DNA of 64,000 nt. It comes from Mycobacterium sp. JS623 (GTDB taxonomy: Bacteria; Actinomycetota; Actinomycetes; Mycobacteriales; Mycobacteriaceae). The stretch is from assembly GCF_000328565.1 (NCBI RefSeq), contig NC_019966.1, positions 3,906,001-3,970,000 of the forward strand, in the 5' to 3' direction. Shown one piece after another: positions 47,487 to 55,858 of the stretch (the first letter of the stretch is position 1; each line of letters opens with the position of its first letter). The translations under genes and the position numbers were made by a program. The notes beneath the pieces are model-generated. The model was given only the letters and a program-made list of their open reading frames with translations. It did not search any database and was not told the origin of the DNA.

Positions 47487-48359
47487 ATGTCGGGCTCGAG
47501 TCTTTTCGCCGCTCTGAAGGCAGCCGGGATCGCCTTGATATTGGGCTGGGTGCTGGGTACGGGTACTGCGCTGGCGGATCCGGCTCCTGGTGATCCGGGG
47601 GTCGCGGGGCCCGCGGCGGGGCAGGACCCGACACCGTTCACCGGCGAGGCGCCATTCGGGCCGCCGCGTTTTGTCCCTGCCAACGGCGCGACTGTGGGTG
47701 TGGCGCAACCGATCATCATCAACTTCCCTGGGCTCGTCGATGACTCCGCAGCAGCCGAAAGCGCTGTGCACGTCTCTTCGGTCCCGCCCGTTCCCGGCAA
47801 GTTCTACTGGATGTCGCCCACCCAGCTGCGCTGGCGCCCGCTGACCTTCTGGCCCGCGCATACCGCGGTGACCGTCGACGCGGGTGGCACGGTGTCCGGC
47901 TTCCAGACAGGAGATGCATTGGTCGCCACGGCCGATGACGCCACGCACCAGTTGACCGTTACCCGAAATGGCAACGTGGAGAAGACAATTCCAATGTCGA
48001 TGGGGATGTCTGCCGGCGGCCACCAAACCCCGAACGGCACATACTACGTCCAAGAGAAGATGCCCTCGGTAGTGATGGACTCCTCGACCTACGGCGTTCC
48101 GGTCAACTCGACGTACGGATACAAGACGACGGTGGAACTGGCCGTTCGGTTCGACGACAGCGGCGACTTCGTCCACAGTGCCCCCTGGTCAGTGGATGAC
48201 CAGGGCAAGCGCGACGTCAGCCATGGCTGTATCAACATCAGCCCGGCCAATGCCAAGTGGTTCTTCGACAACTTCGGCGCCGGTGACCCCATCGTGGTGA
48301 AGAACTCAAGCGGCGGTACCTACTCGCGCCACGATGGCTCGAACGACTGGCAGTTGTAG
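47487..48359 (+). CDS. L,D-transpeptidase (YkuD family)
   Basis: The protein has 290 aa. The signal segment (residues 8-30, [16 protein letters not shown] region) is followed by an Ig-like domain ([18 protein letters not shown]) and the YkuD catalytic domain. The active-site pattern is [12 protein letters not shown]...[10 protein letters not shown] with the catalytic Cys. It makes 3-3 cross-links in peptidoglycan. ATG 47487 has AAAGGG at proper spacing. ATG 47466 (297 aa) is also possible. No lipobox is seen, so it is like LdtC more than LdtA/B. The gene ends 6 bp before the left tRNA-type repeat. Confidence 0.9.
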   Translation: MSGSSLFAALKAAGIALILGWVLGTGTALADPAPGDPGVAGPAAGQDPTPFTGEAPFGPPRFVPANGATVGVAQPIIINFPGLVDDSAAAESAVHVSSVPPVPGKFYWMSPTQLRWRPLTFWPAHTAVTVDAGGTVSGFQTGDALVATADDATHQLTVTRNGNVEKTIPMSMGMSAGGHQTPNGTYYVQEKMPSVVMDSSTYGVPVNSTYGYKTTVELAVRFDDSGDFVHSAPWSVDDQGKRDVSHGCINISPANAKWFFDNFGAGDPIVVKNSSGGTYSRHDGSNDWQL

Positions 48360-48365
48360 CTTCGC

Positions 48366-48403
48366 GTGGGGCGGGCGGGGCTCGAACCCGCGACCAACGG
48401 ATT
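48366..48403 (-). repeat. Left 38-bp direct repeat = 3' end of a tRNA gene (att-like)
   Basis: Read on the minus strand, this is a T-arm (GCGGGTTCGAGCCCCGC), an acceptor 3' strand (CCGCCCC) and a discriminator A, preceded by variable-loop and anticodon-stem sequence. The 5' half of a tRNA does not follow, so it is a fragment. It is identical to 58684-58721. The pattern fits a site-specific integrase core site in a tRNA gene, perhaps tRNA-Lys(CUU), but the anticodon is not included. Confidence 0.85.
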
Positions 48404-48674
48404 CGGTTTGGCCGATCTCACCGAATCGCCTGAGATCCCGTTAATTCCTAGTGCCACAATGGATTCGGCGTGCCTCCGTTCTCAACGAATAAGTGCTGAT
48501 TCCGGTCGAATCCCGGTCATACAGGGTGAAAAAGGGATGACGAAAATGCCCCCGGTTAGACCACATATTTTGGACGGCGCGGGTTGTAAACGATGGCGGG
48601 GGCCCAACGAGGCTCTGCGCACTGGATACCAACAGTAGTACTCGTCGAAGATCGCAGGGCCGGAGATAAAGAAG
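48404..48674. other. Non-coding left arm of the island
   Basis: No gene is supported here. The segment carries short motifs that recur at equal distance after the right repeat: GTGCCaCAAtGGATT at 48451-48465 and the GTCAT...GGTGAA block near 48516-48531. It may hold integrase arm-type sites. Confidence 0.55.
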
Positions 48675-49188
48675 GTGCGCTTAGAGGCGCGGCTGCCAGA
48701 CCTGACGACAACCTTCGAGCGCTGGGCGCTGGTCGACACCGAACGCAAGGATGCCGACCTCGAAGAACGGGAGCTGGCTGCACGCCTACGGCCCCTCCTG
48801 GCTGAAATGGCCGACCGACCGAGCACATAGCCGGCGCGAGGAACGGGCTGCAGCGGTCGAGTGGCTGGAATGGTGCAGGCACTACATGGCCATGCGCGAA
48901 CCGTTCACACGGCCCATCCGGCAACCCACGATCAAGCCGACCGGATACTCAGAAGTGCAAGAATTCAGGACCCGGGCTCAGATTCGGCTTGGGCTGTACG
49001 TGACGCTGCTGCACCAGCACGGGGAAGCACCAGATGCGATGATCGACCGCTCGGCTCGCACCTTCGGCGGCCGAGTTCCCATCTTTGCCAGGAGCCACGA
49101 GCGCAACCACCGAACGCCCGCTGGAGACAGGATCCCGGTGATTAACAGCACAAGAACGGGATTGCAGCAAACCTTAGACTTCGGATGA
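48675..49188 (+). pseudogene. Two adjoining frame fragments, possibly one frameshifted hypothetical gene
   Basis: A 51-aa frame from GTG 48675 (EARLPDLTTTFERWALVDTE, then RKDADLEERELAARLRPLLA) ends at TAG 48828. A second frame, open from before 48836 to TGA 49188, continues with RREERAAAVEWLEWCRHYMA. Both are charged, helical and have coding-like third positions, and together they look like a single coiled-coil-type protein of an integrative element. They could also be two small genes. I do not recognise the family. Confidence 0.35.
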
Positions 49189-49333
49189 TATGTCTTAGTC
49201 GCCTGGCCAGAGGATCGCCTTAGAGCGTTGTGCAGTTTCAGCAATGTCGAGGATCCACAACAACGTCATTGACGACTCAGTAAATCTTTGTTATACGGGT
49301 AATAGCTGGGGGATAGCCAACTGGGGGTAGGGA

Positions 49334-50011
49334 GTGTCAACGTTTGGCGACGACGGATCAACGCTGTCGGTGGTGATAATTGATGGTCAAGACGTGGTCC
49401 ATGCAGGGATCGGCGCCTGGTTGACCGGCGCAGTACCGCCAATCAAGGTCGTCGGTAACTACGCCGCTCCAGCGGATTTTATGAAATCTCATCCGTCGGC
49501 GACACCTGACGTAGACGTCGTGCTGTTCGCACTTCAATACGAGGGGCGCAGTCCGGATTTCGACGCGCTTCGTACCCTCTGCCGCGCCGGCCATCGAGTC
49601 ATTGTCTACTCCTCCTTAGTCTCCGACGAAGTGATTCTTACAAGCCTTGATGCTGGAGCGGTAACCTATGTGGCGAAATCTGAGCGCGCGAATCACTTAT
49701 GCGAAGCTATCTACTCCGCACGCTCCGACACGCCATATATACCGCCCCGCACGGCGAAGGCGCTCCTGAATGACAAGACGAAGGGCAGGCCCAACCTCAC
49801 GCAACGGGAACGCGACATACTTATTGCGTGGTTCCGAACGGAGAGCAAGGAAGCGGTAGCTAAGCAGTTTTTTATCGAACCGTCCACAGTTGCGAGCCAC
49901 CTGCAGCGGATCAGAGCGAAGTATGCAGCGATCGGCCGGCCAGCGCCAACGAAAGGGGCGCTCATTGCACGCGCCATACAAGATGGCGCCCTGGCCGCGG
50001 AGGACATTTAA
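49334..50011 (+). CDS. Orphan LuxR/NarL-type response regulator with degenerate receiver
   Basis: The protein has 225 aa. Residues 10-125 have the receiver fold (VVIIDGQDVVHAGIGAWL), but the position of the phospho-acceptor Asp is Ala66 (DVVLFALQYEG) and only one Asp of the acidic pair remains. Ser in VIVYSS and Lys in YVAKSE are kept. Residues 150-215 are a LuxR helix-turn-helix (LTQRERDILIAWFRTESKEA, then VASHLQRIRAKY). It therefore likely acts without phosphorylation. No kinase is nearby. It faces the 3' end of the polysaccharide operon and may control it. It starts at GTG 49334. Confidence 0.82.
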   Translation: MSTFGDDGSTLSVVIIDGQDVVHAGIGAWLTGAVPPIKVVGNYAAPADFMKSHPSATPDVDVVLFALQYEGRSPDFDALRTLCRAGHRVIVYSSLVSDEVILTSLDAGAVTYVAKSERANHLCEAIYSARSDTPYIPPRTAKALLNDKTKGRPNLTQRERDILIAWFRTESKEAVAKQFFIEPSTVASHLQRIRAKYAAIGRPAPTKGALIARAIQDGALAAEDI

Positions 50012-50102
50012 AGACTGTAAAGTCCGGCAATCGGTCTGTTTGATTGTTCTAGATGCTCCGAACTGTCCTGGCGAATGCGAGTGATATACAAGGTCGGTTC
50101 AC

Positions 50103-51149
50103 TCACGTTCTGAGGCACGCTTTCGCTCCTTCACGAACCCCATCCCGCAGAGCTGAATTATTCGCCGGGGTCTGGGCCGATGGGTAATTTGTGGTGATGC
50201 TCCATGCGAACCAGGCGACGCCTGAGGCTCCCATACTGCAGAAGCCTCGGGCCTGCGCAGCCATGTCGGAAGGGCTGGGCGCGTCAGTTATTGCGCCATT
50301 TTTGGCTCTTCGACCACCGAACGCTTGAGCAACGCCCAGTAAGGGCTGGCGACTTTGATCCCAACCGTTGTCCGAGAGGCTTGCCTTAATCTTGGGAAGT
50401 AGTCCAGTCATCGCCCAGTCAACACCGCTCAGCGGAAGATCGGTTTCGTTTCTAGAATCGGCATAGACGTAGGGTGCCACCACATCGCATGCGGTAGCAC
50501 TGAAATTTTCCGCTCGGCCCGGGTTCCAGGAGTCAGTACCATCTGGGCCTAGGCCTGCACTAAAGCCACAGATAGTCGGGCGATCAACCGGAATCAAGGG
50601 TTTTAACTCATTGAGGACGGGCTTCAGACTGCCGTAGTCCCAGTCAGGAGTGTCGTCAAGAATCCAGTACCCAGCCACTAATGGATTGGTTCGATCTCTT
50701 CGTGCAATCGCTTCCACATCATCGCGCAACTGCGACTTCGAGTATTCGACATCGGACGAGCAGTAGCTCTCAGCCGGAGATCCCGCTGGTTTCGGTGCGA
50801 CCGTCGCAGTCCTAGAACATTCATACTGCGACACATGGTCAGATACTTCGGCACTTATTACGCGGATATTTGCCTGCAGGAGGGCTTGGCCTTGCGGGCT
50901 AGATGCTTCCGGGGGCGGCCCATAGAGCAGTGCGTAATTCACGCCGACCTCTGAGGCGGAATGGACAAGATCCGAGGTGGTCAGACCCCATCCTCCAATG
51001 AATAATGGCCCAAAGGGCAGACTTGGCACGCCCTTTGCCTGCGGAGTAGCACATGCAGTGCAGACAAGCATAGCTACGCCCAGGACCGCCAACATGGCGC
51101 GTCGAATCGACGCCGGCTGGTCTGCTGAGGTTGGCATGGACGAGTGCAT
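50103..51149 (-). CDS. Secreted lipoprotein resembling a TIM-barrel glycoside hydrolase
   Basis: The protein has 348 aa. The hydrophobic segment MLAVLGVAMLVCTAC ends in a lipobox-like Cys (C33; the -3 residue is Cys, which is unusual). The mature part has barrel-type strands with aromatic and acidic residues: FGPLFIGGWGLTTSDLV, GVNYALLYGPP, GYWILDDTPDWDYGSLKPVL, DVVAPYVYADSRN and GASGVAWFAWSITT. WILDD may carry catalytic acids. I cannot assign a family number. As the last gene of the polysaccharide operon, a role in trimming or releasing polymer is likely. ATG 51137 is an alternative start. Confidence 0.65.
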   Translation of the reverse strand: MHSSMPTSADQPASIRRAMLAVLGVAMLVCTACATPQAKGVPSLPFGPLFIGGWGLTTSDLVHSASEVGVNYALLYGPPPEASSPQGQALLQANIRVISAEVSDHVSQYECSRTATVAPKPAGSPAESYCSSDVEYSKSQLRDDVEAIARRDRTNPLVAGYWILDDTPDWDYGSLKPVLNELKPLIPVDRPTICGFSAGLGPDGTDSWNPGRAENFSATACDVVAPYVYADSRNETDLPLSGVDWAMTGLLPKIKASLSDNGWDQSRQPLLGVAQAFGGRRAKNGAITDAPSPSDMAAQARGFCSMGASGVAWFAWSITTNYPSAQTPANNSALRDGVREGAKACLRT

Positions 51150-51243
51150 ATATCGAGCTGTTCTTCCGCGTACTGCTGTTTGTTGGCCTTCTATTAGTGT
51201 CTCGCACGACAAATAGACTTTTAGATGCTCGGGACCACTGAGA

Positions 51244-52677
51244 CTATGTCGGCGAGTCAAGTGCCATCCCATAATCATCGATACTTAACGTACCAACACG
51301 TGCCAATTGCAATCCGAAGCTCAACCGGGTCGCACCGTCCGGGATAGGCGGAGTTTGCCAGGAAAATTGTGTCCAGTCCTGACTTGGATCGGCTTGGGGC
51401 GATTCAGTCCAAAATTTCCACCGCCCCTGTGAATTTCGGAAAAAAACGACAAATTTGGTTTCCGCCGTCGACTTATACCAAGCGCTCATCGTGTAGGTCT
51501 GACCAGGTTTCACCGCAGGAGAACACGCACCGCTGTCTTCCTCAACGATCAGCTTTTGATCACCCGATTCCCATGAGCCCATTGTGACCTGCTCGGCCCA
51601 ACCACCCGAATGAGCCGACTCTACTCGGCTCCATGTGCTGGTATTATCGCCATACCCAGAACGCTGCCAACACTGAGCCCTGATGTTGGGGTCACCGTTA
51701 GGATCCGGGATTTCCAAGGACGAGTTAACCAATTGCCCATCCGGACGCTGATCGACTGGTCCGGCAACTACACCCTTTGCGGGTCCCCCAATTACCTGAT
51801 CGATGGTCGCAACGGTAATGCCGTTCGCCGCCTGCGACTCGAGCCATTCCAAAAGCGCATCGAAGTCTGACGTTGAAATAGCCATACTTGAGCATCCGTC
51901 GCACACGTCATGGAAGACAACTGGCAGCCACCCCCCGCCATGATTACGTGCATCAATTATCTCGCGTTCAATTGACGCAAGTTTTGTCGTATTTATAACT
52001 GGGGTGCTCGTCCGAATCGAATAGGGGTTCGCTGGAGGCACCGTCTCTGCGAAATCGCATGTGTCGCACGCGCCGCCGCGGAATAGACCACTCTCCGAAC
52101 GCGCGCTATTGTATCCACAGTCTTTAACGATTTGCTCTGTCCTTAAATCTGAGACAGCGTAGGGATACGCGAATGATCGAACATTTAATCCTTCGCTATT
52201 GAGCGCGACACGATCGTCGCAAATCTGGCGTGCTTGCTCGGCAGGGTCGAGAACGGGTAGGTGGAGGTGGTTCACGGTGTGCCCACCTATTTCGTGGCCA
52301 GCGTCTTGAATAGCCTTGATCTGATCCAGCGTCAAACGACCCTCGCTGCCAATGAATCCGCTGGGGATAAAAAAGGTGCCGTGCATTGAATGCCTAGCCA
52401 ATAGTTCTTTCGCATTCATCTGCGAAACGAAGGCATCGTCGAACGTCAAACTTACCACCGTTGAACCGTTCTTGAGGGCGCCGGGCGCACGTCCTGGATC
52501 GGGCTTTTCACTATGCACCGAGAAGACGGTTACTGCGCCAAGCGTGCACGCCAGCAGTAGCGCAATAGAATATGTCAGGAGCATTCGTGGCCGGCTTGAA
52601 AACAGGTGCGTTCGCAGTGCGCTCCCGAACTTAGGAAGGCTGCCGCCCCCCTTACGAGTTCTGCGATGTTTTCTCAT
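51244..52677 (-). CDS. Membrane-anchored polysaccharide deacetylase (NodB/CE4) with C-terminal beta-sandwich module
   Basis: The protein has 477 aa. A basic N terminus and one helix (about residues 32-54) anchor it. The CE4 domain has motif 1 VVSLTFDDAF (TFDD 78-81, with Ala replacing the usual Gly) and motif 2 GGHTVNHLHL (HTVNH 133-137) for metal binding, then FAYPYAVSD and the late GWLPVVFHDVCDG. Residues about 330-475 form a carbohydrate-binding-like module (AQCWQRSGYG, GGWAEQVTMG, LSFGLQLARVGTLSIDDYG). It is paralogous to the next gene upstream. GTG 52692, overlapping that gene, is a possible start. Confidence 0.85.
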   Translation of the reverse strand: MRKHRRTRKGGGSLPKFGSALRTHLFSSRPRMLLTYSIALLLACTLGAVTVFSVHSEKPDPGRAPGALKNGSTVVSLTFDDAFVSQMNAKELLARHSMHGTFFIPSGFIGSEGRLTLDQIKAIQDAGHEIGGHTVNHLHLPVLDPAEQARQICDDRVALNSEGLNVRSFAYPYAVSDLRTEQIVKDCGYNSARSESGLFRGGACDTCDFAETVPPANPYSIRTSTPVINTTKLASIEREIIDARNHGGGWLPVVFHDVCDGCSSMAISTSDFDALLEWLESQAANGITVATIDQVIGGPAKGVVAGPVDQRPDGQLVNSSLEIPDPNGDPNIRAQCWQRSGYGDNTSTWSRVESAHSGGWAEQVTMGSWESGDQKLIVEEDSGACSPAVKPGQTYTMSAWYKSTAETKFVVFFRNSQGRWKFWTESPQADPSQDWTQFSWQTPPIPDGATRLSFGLQLARVGTLSIDDYGMALDSPT

Positions 52678-52684
52678 TTCAGCT

Positions 52685-54229
52685 TCACGCACTTCCGCTC
52701 GAGTTTCTCTTTAATAGTGGTTTGATCCGTAGCCATCCGACATAGCCAATGGTGGGGAACACCACGATAAGCACTAGCGCGACGCCGGTGAACTTCCAGA
52801 TGGGCAGCGGCGGCGGCAGCAGCGTCATGCCATAGTCGTCTATCGTGAGTGTTCCCGTGCTGGCGATCTGCAGGCCGAAACTTAGCCTTTTGGCGTCGGC
52901 TGGGATGGGCGGAGGTTGCCAAGAAGACTGTATCCATTCAGCCGAGGGCGGCATCTCAGGCGACTGTGTCCAGAACACCCAGCGGCCCTGCGCATCCCGA
53001 TAGTAAACGACAAACCGGACTGGTGCCGTCGAGGTGTACCAGGCGCTCAAGCTGTACGACTGGCCCTGCTTTACCTCTGGCGAACAAGAGCCCGTGTCCT
53101 GCTGGACGACCAGCTTCTGATCTCCCGAGGCGATGGACCCTATAGAGACCTGTTCGGCCCATCCTCCTGAGTGCGCCGACTCGACCCTGGCCCAGGTGCT
53201 GGAGTTTGTCCCATAACCAGCTCGCTGCCAGCACTCGCTTTCGTCCTCTGCTGACGCCTGATGTGTATCGGTAGGGGAGGTAGCCACTTCTAGGGAAGCA
53301 TTGATCAACTGTCCATCGGGGCGCTTCGGGTTAACGGGCCCAGTTACTAGGTTCTGCACGTCACCATTTACTACTTGCTGAACGGTGGCGACAGTGACGC
53401 CGTTTCCCGACTCGGACTGGATCCAGTCCAGCAGCACGGCAAAGTCCTTCACTGAGATTGCGAGATTTGAACATCGATCGCAAACCTCATGAAAGACGAT
53501 AGGTACCCAGCCTCCGCCATGCATGCGCGCATCGGTGATTTGTCGTTCGATCGCTGCGACTCTTGTTGGGGGTATGACGGGCGTAGCGGTCCGAACGGAA
53601 TACCGGTCTGCAGGAGGCATCGTTTCGGCGAAGGCACAATCACTACCACTGCATTCGTCCGCTGTAAACAGCCCGTCTTCGGATCGCGCACTGTTATACC
53701 CACATCTCGCTACGATCTGCTTTGTAATCGCATCCAGTGCTGCGAACGGGTACGCGAATGACGTTATTTTCAGGCCATCACGACTCAACGCAACGCGGTC
53801 ATCACAGACCTGTCGCGCTTGTTCCGCAGGCTGTAACGCGGGTAAATGCAGGTGGTTAACGGTATGTCCGCCAATCTCATTGCCGGCATCCTGGATTGCC
53901 TTAATCTGGTCGAGGGTCATTCGCCCCGGGACTCCAACGAATCCGCTTGGGATGTAGAAGGTCCCGTTCATGTGGTGTGTAGCCATAATTGTTTCCGCGA
54001 GTGCCTGCGATGCATACCCGTCATCGAAGGTCAGAGACACAACGGTGGCACCGCTCCGACCAGGTGGAGGGCTGGCCGCGGCTACAAAAGAGCCGCCCAG
54101 TTGGCCGGAGAGTATGAGAATGAGTGCTCCAAAGATTACTGCGGTCCATGCGTCAGGTCGCGTCCGCTGGCGTGAGTTGATACCCTCAGCGTGCATTCCC
54201 CGACACCCGCGATTGCGGATATACCTCAC
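52685..54229 (-). CDS. Polysaccharide deacetylase (NodB/CE4) with C-terminal module and second membrane helix
   Basis: The protein has 514 aa. A signal-anchor helix lies at about residues 28-52. The CE4 motifs are VVSLTFDDGYASQ (TFDD 67-70) and GGHTVNHLHLP (HTVNH 122-126). The C-terminal module matches that of the neighbouring paralogue, but a second helix (about 480-502, FTGVALVLIVVFPTIGYVGW) and a basic tail follow. GTG 54229 overlaps the GT2 stop (GTGA) and has AGGAC upstream. ATG 54196 is the next option. It probably removes acetyl groups from the nascent polymer outside the membrane. Confidence 0.86.
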   Translation of the reverse strand: MRYIRNRGCRGMHAEGINSRQRTRPDAWTAVIFGALILILSGQLGGSFVAAASPPPGRSGATVVSLTFDDGYASQALAETIMATHHMNGTFYIPSGFVGVPGRMTLDQIKAIQDAGNEIGGHTVNHLHLPALQPAEQARQVCDDRVALSRDGLKITSFAYPFAALDAITKQIVARCGYNSARSEDGLFTADECSGSDCAFAETMPPADRYSVRTATPVIPPTRVAAIERQITDARMHGGGWVPIVFHEVCDRCSNLAISVKDFAVLLDWIQSESGNGVTVATVQQVVNGDVQNLVTGPVNPKRPDGQLINASLEVATSPTDTHQASAEDESECWQRAGYGTNSSTWARVESAHSGGWAEQVSIGSIASGDQKLVVQQDTGSCSPEVKQGQSYSLSAWYTSTAPVRFVVYYRDAQGRWVFWTQSPEMPPSAEWIQSSWQPPPIPADAKRLSFGLQIASTGTLTIDDYGMTLLPPPLPIWKFTGVALVLIVVFPTIGYVGWLRIKPLLKRNSSGSA

Positions 54230-55683
54230 AGCGTCCTCTCCTGATAGACGGGTTGGCTGGCGGCGTAATTCATCTCGCGAATTGGCGCTTCTCCGTGGGT
54301 GGAATGTCCTTCGTACAGGCCGTGACATTGCGGCTGATTTTCACCAGCTTTCTCGAGCCCTCCACGGATCAACCGCAGCCCAGCGCGCGGCAGGACCACT
54401 CCGCCAGCGGCACATTGTTCGGAGGAAATCAGACGCGAATCGATCTCGCGCGTGCGCCAGCGATTATCGAAGAGCTTTCCCAGCGCGACGTAGCGAATCG
54501 GTATCAATAGGAATGCGTTGAGGATGATTGCGCCGGGCGTCCCAACGATCCAGCACCGCAGCTTGTCGTTCATTGCCAGTCTTGGGCGGCCGATGAGATA
54601 GAGCGCGGAGCCAGCGTATCGAACGATCAGGTAGGCGCCGATGTATGCGACTAGCACGCGACCATTTCCCGAGTAACGGCTACCTAAGGAGATAGCGGTC
54701 TGAAAAATGATATATCCAGTCATAGCGGGCGTGATGATGAGCTGTGTAAGGCCGTAAAGCGGGCTTAACAGTTTTTTTATCGTCAAGTGGCGAAAGACGT
54801 ATGGCAGCATCCACCACCAGGACCTGGCCCACCGAAGCCGCTGGCGATAAGTTCCACGAAACGTCGAAGGCATATCAGTTTCAACGCCGGCTTCGGCGAC
54901 AGCGACTACCTCTCCGCGACGGAGGGCACGCAACGCCAGCCACCGGTCATCGCCGGTCCCACACTCCACCGCGTAAGCATCGAGATGGTCATACAGGAGT
55001 TCGCTCCTATACAGAGCGAGCGCACCGGAGGTGGTCTCAAGTGCGCCAAGCATCGAGCGAGATGCGCGCATTATTACGCATGATGTCCCGATATCGATAT
55101 CCGCGGCAAGAGTTACCCAATTGGATTTGTAGTTGCGGATATAGATCATGCCGGTCGCCGCCTGAATACGCGGATCTGACATCGCACGGAGGAGGTGTTC
55201 GCAGGCATCCGGATACGGTTCAGAGTCCGAGTCGACGGTCAGTATGAACTGGTAATCGTCACGAGTGAATCTTCGCAACACATTAACCTGTGCACCACGT
55301 TTGCCGATGTTCTCCTGCCGTAGCCAGGTTACCCTTGGGTGGTCCACTGTCGCGGCGACCGGTATGTATGAACCGTCGTCAATCACGACGATGTCGACTG
55401 GGATTGTTTGCGCCAGTAGCGCTTTCACGGTCGCGTGCAGGCCAGCAGGATCCTCGTTGTAGCTCGGCACGATGCAGAGCACACGACCGGGAGCGATCGG
55501 CTTTGAGGTATACCTGCGCCCAACGACAAATGCGACTAGGCACACTGACATTACCGTTGCGCCAACATACCAATAGGCAAGGAGTATCAGGTCGTTCGTT
55601 TGATGATGCACAAGCACCGTCACAGACACCAACACGCCAATCGCGATTGCTGACACAACTGCGCGGATTAGCTGCCTAGTCAT
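54226..55683 (-). CDS. Processive family-2 glycosyltransferase (hyaluronan/chitin/NodC-like synthase)
   Basis: The protein has 485 aa. Two N-terminal helices (about 7-56) precede the GT-A domain with the synthase motifs IDDGS (DDGS 102-105), DSDSE (DSD 151-153), GDDR (244-247) and QRLRW (281-285). Three or four helices follow (about 300-415). The motif set is that of processive beta-glycan synthases that polymerise and export UDP-sugars. Given the deacetylases, an N-acetylhexosamine polymer is most likely. Its start overlaps the small membrane gene by 8 bp, and its stop overlaps the deacetylase GTG. Confidence 0.9.
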   Translation of the reverse strand: MTRQLIRAVVSAIAIGVLVSVTVLVHHQTNDLILLAYWYVGATVMSVCLVAFVVGRRYTSKPIAPGRVLCIVPSYNEDPAGLHATVKALLAQTIPVDIVVIDDGSYIPVAATVDHPRVTWLRQENIGKRGAQVNVLRRFTRDDYQFILTVDSDSEPYPDACEHLLRAMSDPRIQAATGMIYIRNYKSNWVTLAADIDIGTSCVIMRASRSMLGALETTSGALALYRSELLYDHLDAYAVECGTGDDRWLALRALRRGEVVAVAEAGVETDMPSTFRGTYRQRLRWARSWWWMLPYVFRHLTIKKLLSPLYGLTQLIITPAMTGYIIFQTAISLGSRYSGNGRVLVAYIGAYLIVRYAGSALYLIGRPRLAMNDKLRCWIVGTPGAIILNAFLLIPIRYVALGKLFDNRWRTREIDSRLISSEQCAAGGVVLPRAGLRLIRGGLEKAGENQPQCHGLYEGHSTHGEAPIREMNYAASQPVYQERTL

Positions 55684-55825
55684 CAGACATCCAGCCGCGC
55701 CATATCGCTAGCAGTCGAAAACACGGCACCCCTAACACCACAACGGAGAAGCCGGTGCCAATGATCCAATCGAGTAGCCCAGTCCCGCCGAGTTGGGAAG
55801 CGGCCACCATAGAGGTGTGTCCCAT
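55676..55825 (-). CDS. 49-aa single-helix membrane protein of the synthase operon
   Basis: ATG 55825 has AGGAAG 6 nt upstream and the frame ends at TAG 55676-55678, 8 bp inside the GT2 gene. The product has one hydrophobic segment (about residues 15-41, GLLDWIIGTGFSVVVLGVPC) and a short charged tail. Size, position and overlap recall small accessory membrane subunits of polysaccharide synthases, but I see no similarity to a named family. Its strong ribosome site and tight packing argue that it is real. Confidence 0.65.
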   Translation of the reverse strand: MGHTSMVAASQLGGTGLLDWIIGTGFSVVVLGVPCFRLLAIWRGWMSDD

Positions 55826-55858
55826 CAAATTCTTCCTCTATTAGGGTCTTGATTGTGG

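Noticed and set aside
48366..48440. Complete tRNA gene at the left repeat
   Set aside because: The 3' half folds but no matching 5' acceptor strand, D-arm or anticodon arm follows. The same is true at 58684.
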